Source: an uncultured Brevibacillus sp.
GTDB lineage: Bacteria > Bacillota > Bacilli > Brevibacillales > Brevibacillaceae
NCBI RefSeq assembly: GCF_947502445.1
Contig: NZ_CANMZW010000002.1
Location: forward strand, 62,001-126,000
Direction of reading: 5' to 3'
DNA length: 64,000 bases
A program made the translations under genes and the position numbers. Shown here piece by piece: positions 59,194-64,000 of this stretch; within the stretch, counting starts at the first letter, position 1; each line of letters begins with the position of its first letter. The notes beneath the pieces are model-generated. The model made no database searches. It was not told the origin of the DNA and saw only the letters and a program-made list of their open reading frames with translations.

Positions 59194-60624
59194 ATGAAAG
59201 CCCGTACTATGTTTGAAAAGATTTGGGACAATCATGCGATCCACGAAGAAGCTGGTAAACCGAGCCTATTGTATATTGACCTGCACCTGGTTCACGAGGT
59301 GACTTCCCCGCAAGCTTTTGAAGGACTCCGTTTGGCTGGTCGCAAGGTGCGCCGCCCAGAGCTGACTTTTGCAACGATGGACCATAACGTTCCTACAGCA
59401 GATCGCTTTAACGTAGCGGACCCAATCTCCCGTCAACAGATGGAAACATTGACTGAAAACTGCAAAGAGTTTGGTATTACGCTGGCTGACCTGAACAGCC
59501 CTGACCAAGGTATCGTACACGTTATCGGACCTGAGCTGGGACTGACTCATCCAGGTAAAACAATCGTTTGTGGAGACAGCCATACCTCCACGCATGGTGC
59601 ATTCGGTGCCCTCGCTTTTGGGATCGGTACAAGCGAAGTTGAACATGTCCTCGCTACCCAATGCCTCCAGCAGCTGAAGCCAAAAACAATGGAAGTGCGC
59701 GTAAACGGCGACCTGCCTTTCGGTGTTAGCGCTAAGGACTTGATTTTGGCGATTATTGCAAAATACGGCACAGATTTCGCAACTGGTTATGTAGTTGAAT
59801 ATACAGGCGCTGCCATTCGCAACCTGACGATGGAAGAGCGCATGACCGTCTGCAATATGACAATCGAGGGTGGTGCTCGTGCAGGTCTGATCGCACCAGA
59901 CCAAACCACTTTTGATTATTTGAAGGGCAAACGCTTTGTGCCACAAGGCGAAGACTTCCTCGCTGCTGTAGGAGCTTGGAAACAGCTATGCACAGACGAA
60001 GGTGCACAATATGACACCTGTGTAGAGATCGATGCGAGCCAGATCGCACCACAAGTAACGTGGGGAACCAGCCCAGGTATGGGTACGAATATTACAAGCA
60101 CAGTTCCAGACCCTGAGTCCTTTGAAACAACAGCTCAACGCAAAGCTGCTCAGGATGCTCTTGCTTACATGGATCTGACACCAGGCACACCAATGAGTGA
60201 AATCAAAATCGACCGTGTTTTCATTGGCTCCTGTACCAATGGTCGGATTGAGGACCTGCGTAAAGCCGCTGAAGTAGCAAAAGGCCGCAAGGTGTCCCCT
60301 TCCGTTCATGCAATGGTCGTACCAGGCTCTCAAGCAGTGAAGCAGCTTGCTGAGCAAGAAGGCTTGCACCTCGTTTTCCAAGAAGCTGGCTTTGACTGGC
60401 GTGAATCCGGTTGCTCCATGTGTCTCGCTATGAACCCAGACATCCTGTCAGAAGGTGAGCGTTGCGCTTCTACTTCCAACCGTAACTTCGAAGGTCGTCA
60501 AGGACGCGGTGGCCGTACTCACCTTGTCAGCCCTGAAATGGCCGCAGCAGCAGCGATTGCTGGTCACTTTGTTGACGTACGTGAATGGAAAAGCGAAAAC
60601 GCAAGCAAGGAGGTATTCCAATGA
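59194..60624 (+). CDS. leuC: 3-isopropylmalate dehydratase large subunit
   Basis: A 476-residue aconitase-family subunit that holds a [4Fe-4S] cluster and isomerises 2- to 3-isopropylmalate in leucine synthesis. Cluster cysteines are in '[11 protein letters not shown]' and '[14 protein letters not shown]'; '[20 protein letters not shown]' and '[18 protein letters not shown]' are active-site motifs. ATG 59194 follows GGAGGAGG. It overlaps leuD by four bases (ATGA). leuA and leuB are not in the window. Confidence 0.97.
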   Translation: MKARTMFEKIWDNHAIHEEAGKPSLLYIDLHLVHEVTSPQAFEGLRLAGRKVRRPELTFATMDHNVPTADRFNVADPISRQQMETLTENCKEFGITLADLNSPDQGIVHVIGPELGLTHPGKTIVCGDSHTSTHGAFGALAFGIGTSEVEHVLATQCLQQLKPKTMEVRVNGDLPFGVSAKDLILAIIAKYGTDFATGYVVEYTGAAIRNLTMEERMTVCNMTIEGGARAGLIAPDQTTFDYLKGKRFVPQGEDFLAAVGAWKQLCTDEGAQYDTCVEIDASQIAPQVTWGTSPGMGTNITSTVPDPESFETTAQRKAAQDALAYMDLTPGTPMSEIKIDRVFIGSCTNGRIEDLRKAAEVAKGRKVSPSVHAMVVPGSQAVKQLAEQEGLHLVFQEAGFDWRESGCSMCLAMNPDILSEGERCASTSNRNFEGRQGRGGRTHLVSPEMAAAAAIAGHFVDVREWKSENASKEVFQ

Positions 60625-61208
60625 ATCCATTTGTCATCCATAACGGACTCGTAGCACCCTTGGATCGTGTAAACGTCGATACAGACGCGATTATCCCGAA
60701 ACAGTTTTTAAAACGCATTGAACGCAGCGGATTTGGCCAATTCCTGTTCTACGAATGGCGCTTTGCAGTTGATGGCTCCACGATTGACTCATTCATTTTG
60801 AACACACCGGAATATAAAGATTCCACGATTCTCCTTGCCCGTAACAACTTTGGCTGCGGCTCCTCTCGTGAGCATGCACCATGGGCTTTGATGGACTATG
60901 GCTTCCGCGCGGTGATTGCTCCATCTTTCGCTGATATTTTCTACAATAACTGCTTCAAAAACGGCATCCTGCCAATCACACTCAGTGAAGAGCAGGTAGA
61001 CGAGCTGTTCAATCGCGCTCAAGGCAAAAAGGATTATCACCTGACAGTCGATTTGCAAGAGCAGGTCGTTCGTGACAGCGAAGGTCTCTCCTACCCGTTT
61101 GAAGTGGATTCCTACCGCCGTTACTGCCTGTTGAACGGTCTGGATGACATCGGCATTACCTTGCAGTATGAGAACAAAATCGCTGCTTACGAGGCAAACC
61201 GCCGCTAA
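60621..61208 (+). CDS. leuD: 3-isopropylmalate dehydratase small subunit
   Basis: A 195-residue swivel-domain subunit that completes the LeuCD active site. '[20 protein letters not shown]' and '[20 protein letters not shown]' are diagnostic. ATG 60621 has CAAGGAGGT upstream and overlaps the leuC stop. A terminator follows, so leuCD is a two-gene unit. Confidence 0.97.
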   Translation: MNPFVIHNGLVAPLDRVNVDTDAIIPKQFLKRIERSGFGQFLFYEWRFAVDGSTIDSFILNTPEYKDSTILLARNNFGCGSSREHAPWALMDYGFRAVIAPSFADIFYNNCFKNGILPITLSEEQVDELFNRAQGKKDYHLTVDLQEQVVRDSEGLSYPFEVDSYRRYCLLNGLDDIGITLQYENKIAAYEANRR

Positions 61209-61238
61209 TTTCCACCTTTTTATGAAAACCATAGAGAA

Positions 61239-61272
61239 GCGAAGGCATTCTGCATAGGGCATGCCTTCGCTT
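61239..61272 (+). terminator. Terminator after leuCD
   Basis: A perfect 10-bp stem (AGCGAAGGCA / TGCCTTCGCT) followed by TTTATTTG. Confidence 0.85.
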
Positions 61273-61296
61273 TTATTTGTCCATGTAAGATTAGTG

Positions 61297-61809
61297 CTAT
61301 TCGTTTATCATCATGTACATATGGGTTTCGTCCACATAGCGATCCCCTATTTTCAATGCCTTTTTCTCAAAGCCAAAAGGGAGGAAGCCCATTTTTTCAT
61401 AAAAACGAACGGCTGCCGGGTTGGAAGTCACGACTGCGAGCTGGACTTGATCAACATCGCCAAGCTTTTTCAAATAGGAAATCTCTTCCTGCATCAGCCC
61501 CGCTGCAATCCCTGTTCCTCGATGGGATTCACTTACGTACATGGAGACGACCGAAACTTTGTGACGAGCTTTTGTCCCTCTATGTCGGAAGAAGCCGATG
61601 ATTCCCACAATTTCACCTTCAACAAAGGCTCCGAAAAAGCCGCTCTCTCCGGTGTGGGCATTAGAGAGTCTTTCTTTCCATTCTGCACCCGTCCGTTTGA
61701 TCTCTTCTTCATACAAAGCTCCAAACGCATCTGGATCTCTCTGCAGCCCTTCCAGCCTTACCTTGGAAAAAGCTGCTGCATCCTCTGGACCTAATAAACG
61801 TATCTCCAT
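61297..61809 (-). CDS. GNAT family N-acetyltransferase
   Basis: A 170-residue GNAT with the acetyl-CoA loop in 'VSMYVSESHRGTGIAAGLMQ' (HRGTGIA) and the C-terminal 'AAVRFYEKMGFLPFGFEKKA'. The N-terminus 'MEIRLLGPEDAAAFSKVRLE' is common in the RimI/YkkB-like group. Acceptor unknown. The ATG at 61809 follows AGAGGAG. Confidence 0.85.
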   Translation of the reverse strand: MEIRLLGPEDAAAFSKVRLEGLQRDPDAFGALYEEEIKRTGAEWKERLSNAHTGESGFFGAFVEGEIVGIIGFFRHRGTKARHKVSVVSMYVSESHRGTGIAAGLMQEEISYLKKLGDVDQVQLAVVTSNPAAVRFYEKMGFLPFGFEKKALKIGDRYVDETHMYMMINE

Positions 61810-61877
61810 TTCCGTGCTACTCCTCTCTGTACATGTCCACTCATCATAGTAGACCCAGGAAGAGTTGTAAAGAACCG

Positions 61878-63536
61878 CTACGCTGTTTCCGTCGCCTCAT
61901 TGGCAGACAAACCAAGCGCCTGCAACGCTTGCTCTCTCAATTTGTATTTTTGGATTTTTCCAGAAGCCGTCATTGGATACTCGGTGACAAACTGTATATA
62001 ACGAGGGATCTTGAAGTGCGCAATCTTTCCTTCGCAATAGGAACGTATTTCTGCTTCGGTCAAATCCGTATCTGGTTTTACGCGGATGCAAGCCAGTACC
62101 TGTTCTCCGTATTTTGGATCTGGTACACCAACCACCTGTACATCGAGAATTTTGGGGTGGGTGTACAGAAATTCCTCGATCTCGCGCGGATAAATATTCT
62201 CTCCTCCGCGGATAATCAGGTCCTTTAGTCTGCCGGTAATTTTGTAATAGCCTTCTTCATCTACTGTCGCCAAATCTCCTGTGTGCAGCCAACCATCAGC
62301 ATCGATTGCCTTTTCAGTCTGATCAGGCATGTTATAGTATCCTTTCATCACCAGGTATCCGCGTGTGCACAATTCTCCCTGGACACCTGGAAGAAGGCTT
62401 TCTCCTGTTGCAGGATCAATAATTTTTGCTTCCACGCCTTCATGAAGCCGTCCCACCGTAGCTACCTTTCGCTCAATCGAATCCTCCGGTCTTGTCTGGG
62501 TAATTACTGGAGATGACTCTGTTTGCCCGTATGCGATCGTAATGTCTCGTATCCCCATCTTGTCGACGACATTTTTCATCACTTCAATCGGGCACAAGGA
62601 ACCCGCCATGATTCCTGTTCGTAACGAGCCGAGGTCACGATCCGCAAAGGTTGGATGGTTCAATTCGGCGATGAACATGGTCGGTACACCGTACAAGGCC
62701 GTGCATCGCTCCTGCTCGACGATCGAGAGGACCAGTCCTGGATCAAATGCAGTTACAGGTACCATCGTCGCTCCTGTGGCCACGCAAGCGAGCGTGCCCA
62801 TTACGCAGCCAAAGCAGTGGAAAAAGGGAACGGGAATACATACCCTGTCTTCTACGCCCAAGCCTTGGCACTCGGCAACCTTTATCGCATTGTTAACGAT
62901 GTTCACATGAGAGAGCATGACCCCTTTTGGAAATCCTGTCGTACCGGATGTGTATTGCATATTGATTACATCGTCAGGATGGAGCGATTTCTGTCTATCG
63001 ACACGTTCCTCTTCTGTAACCTGCTCTGATCGCTCCAAAAGGTCCTTCCAGAGGAACATCCCAGGTTGGCGTTCTTCTCCTAAAAAGATCACATTTTTCA
63101 AGTGAGGGAGTCGCTTTGATTTGAGCTCCCCTGGTTTGCACTCTGCCAGCTCAGGACAAATTTCTCTAATCATCTCCATATAACTGGCATCTCGATACGA
63201 TTCAATCAAGAGCAGCGTGGTTGATTCAGATTGACGCAGCAAATATTCCAGCTCATGTGCTCGATAGCTGGTATTGACTGTCACGAGCACCGCGCCCATT
63301 TTTGCCGTAGCAAATTGGGAAATGACCCATTCAGGAACGTTTGTCGCCCAGATTGCTACATTTTGTCCTTTTTCAATTCCCAACGACATGAAGCCTCTGG
63401 CTGCCTGGTTGCATATTTCCTGAAATTGCCCGAATGTATACCGGAGTGATTTCTCCTGGTAAACGACTGCTTCTTTTTCCTGATAGAGTCCGGCTGTTTC
63501 ATCCAATAAATCACCAATGGTAATGGATCGAAGCAT
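61878..63536 (-). CDS. Long/medium-chain acyl-CoA synthetase (AMP-forming)
   Basis: A 552-residue ANL ligase. Motifs in order: 'MQYTSGTTGFPKGVMLSH' (P-loop), 'TIAYGQTESSPVITQTR', 'GWLHTGDLATVDEEGYYKIT' and the C-terminal 'TASGKIQKYKLRE' with the adenylating Lys. It is like FadD/YngI-type fatty acyl-CoA ligases of Bacilli (the start 'ITIGDLLDETAGLYQEKEAV' is typical). ATG 63536 follows AGAGGGGGAG. It should activate free fatty acids for degradation or lipid use. Single gene. Confidence 0.9.
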   Translation of the reverse strand: MLRSITIGDLLDETAGLYQEKEAVVYQEKSLRYTFGQFQEICNQAARGFMSLGIEKGQNVAIWATNVPEWVISQFATAKMGAVLVTVNTSYRAHELEYLLRQSESTTLLLIESYRDASYMEMIREICPELAECKPGELKSKRLPHLKNVIFLGEERQPGMFLWKDLLERSEQVTEEERVDRQKSLHPDDVINMQYTSGTTGFPKGVMLSHVNIVNNAIKVAECQGLGVEDRVCIPVPFFHCFGCVMGTLACVATGATMVPVTAFDPGLVLSIVEQERCTALYGVPTMFIAELNHPTFADRDLGSLRTGIMAGSLCPIEVMKNVVDKMGIRDITIAYGQTESSPVITQTRPEDSIERKVATVGRLHEGVEAKIIDPATGESLLPGVQGELCTRGYLVMKGYYNMPDQTEKAIDADGWLHTGDLATVDEEGYYKITGRLKDLIIRGGENIYPREIEEFLYTHPKILDVQVVGVPDPKYGEQVLACIRVKPDTDLTEAEIRSYCEGKIAHFKIPRYIQFVTEYPMTASGKIQKYKLREQALQALGLSANEATETA

Positions 63537-63632
63537 AAAAAGCTCCCCCTCTTTAATAATTCAGACTATTCAGCTATATACAATCATGATTCTTCTTCTT
63601 TCCAGCCTATTCCTGCTCGAATGCAAAAAGAA

Positions 63633-63656
63633 AAGCGTCCCTCAATTGGAACGCTT
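63633..63656 (-). terminator. Terminator after the last partial gene
   Basis: A short stem (AAGCGT / ACGCTT, with imperfect inner pairs) followed on the minus strand by TTCTTTTTGC. Confidence 0.6.
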
Positions 63657-63661
63657 GCTTC

Positions 63662-64000
63662 TTATTTGACCACAAATTTTTGTGTAGCTTCCACCTTGTA
63701 CGGCAGATGGTTGCTGTAGTTTAGCTCTACGCGAATTTCATGCTCACCTTTGGGCAGCTTTTTCAGCAAGAACTCTGGGTGATAGATCATCCCTTTTGCT
63801 TCCCCATCAATATACAAGTGCGCATGTCCTTGACCAAATACAGGCTTTTGGTTCAGCTCGCCATTATCCTGGACAAACTGAAAGTTCTGCGTGAGCAAGG
63901 AGACTTCTGCTGTAGTGCCGTCGACCTTGATATCCATGTTCAACAACGGTTTTTCCGTGCTGGTCGGCTGGCTATCTAACGTAGTAGCCGCTGTGGGAAT
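63662..64000 (-). CDS. C-terminal part of a YtkA/DUF4399-like beta protein (runs off the window)
   Basis: The last 112 codons of a protein whose start lies right of base 64000; the frame is open to the edge. The end is beta-rich: 'TTAEVSLLTQNFQFVQDNGE', 'GQGHAHLYIDGEAKGMIYHP', 'LPKGEHEIRVELNYSNHLPY'. The 'GHAHLYIDG' motif is seen in small extracytoplasmic domains of the YtkA-like/DUF4399 group, possibly metal binding. The first visible residues are Thr- and Pro-rich like a linker after a signal or lipobox, so a secreted protein is likely. Confidence 0.6.
   Translation of the reverse strand: MPTAATTLDSQPTSTEKPLLNMDIKVDGTTAEVSLLTQNFQFVQDNGELNQKPVFGQGHAHLYIDGEAKGMIYHPEFLLKKLPKGEHEIRVELNYSNHLPYKVEATQKFVVK

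Noticed and set aside
59266..59946. Minus-strand 226-codon frame opposite leuC
   Set aside because: Antisense shadow of leuC with no upstream signal.
1..64000. CRISPR arrays, rRNA genes, intact insertion sequences or a replication origin
   Set aside because: I saw no regularly spaced direct repeats, no rRNA sequence, no transposase frame and no DnaA-box cluster by eye.

Overview
The window looks like a chromosomal segment of a spore-forming, Gram-positive member of the Paenibacillaceae, most likely Brevibacillus. The clues are strong AGGAGG-type ribosome binding sites with frequent TTG and GTG starts, a XerS-type recombinase, YheC/YheD and VanW proteins, a class F sortase, NlpC/P60 wall hydrolases, and Firmicutes-type ECF, CysTWA and LeuCD modules. 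The genus is inferred from protein resemblance, not from a search.

Layout. 1-2.3 kb: start of glycine C-acetyltransferase (kbl), a thioredoxin-like [2Fe-2S] ferredoxin and xerS. 2.3-5.2 kb: a non-coding patch with a decayed collagen-like gene, then a MerR regulator/lipoprotein/membrane protein operon behind a MerR-type palindromic promoter. 5.3-12 kb: single genes for wall and acyl metabolism and a broken serine hydrolase. 12.0-12.5 kb: tRNA-Leu, tRNA-Thr and tRNA-Asp plus a truncated copy of the tRNA-Asp 3' end. 12.7-16 kb: a LysM/SH3/NlpC hydrolase and pepF. 16-23 kb: an ECF vitamin transporter operon with a P1-family hydrolase and an M20 deacylase, preceded by a sigma-54 activator gene, tandem palindromes and a -24/-12-like promoter. 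23-25.5 kb: acetyltransferases and a nitrilase-family hydrolase. 25.7-32.2 kb: an amidohydrolase, carbamoylase and sodium symporter operon divergent from a PucR regulator. 32.2-38.5 kb: an ABC-F protein and the sulfate transporter cysTWA-sbp. 38.6-39.4 kb: two decayed genes. 39.4-50.6 kb: housekeeping genes (dut, trhO, amidase, dsdA) and a broken serine hydrolase. 50.7-54.5 kb: the most unusual operon. 54.5-64 kb: YheC/D, RluA, thioredoxin, sortase with candidate substrate, LysR, leuCD, and an acyl-CoA ligase.

The best candidate for an undescribed system is the minus-strand operon at 50899-54496. A 16-bp CRP/Fnr-type box sits 41.5 bp upstream of the start site predicted from a TATACT -10. Five reading frames follow: a 45-codon ORF, a GNAT-like protein, an ABC exporter with a C-terminal cyclic-nucleotide-binding domain, a second GNAT-like protein, and a 35-residue Lys-rich peptide with a near-perfect ribosome binding site, closed by a terminator. 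This layout resembles a peptide that is acylated and exported. No function has been shown.

The window also carries at least six decayed genes (collagen-like, two serine hydrolases, a FUSC-type permease, a chemotaxis receptor and a LysR fragment), which points to active gene loss in the spaces between operons.
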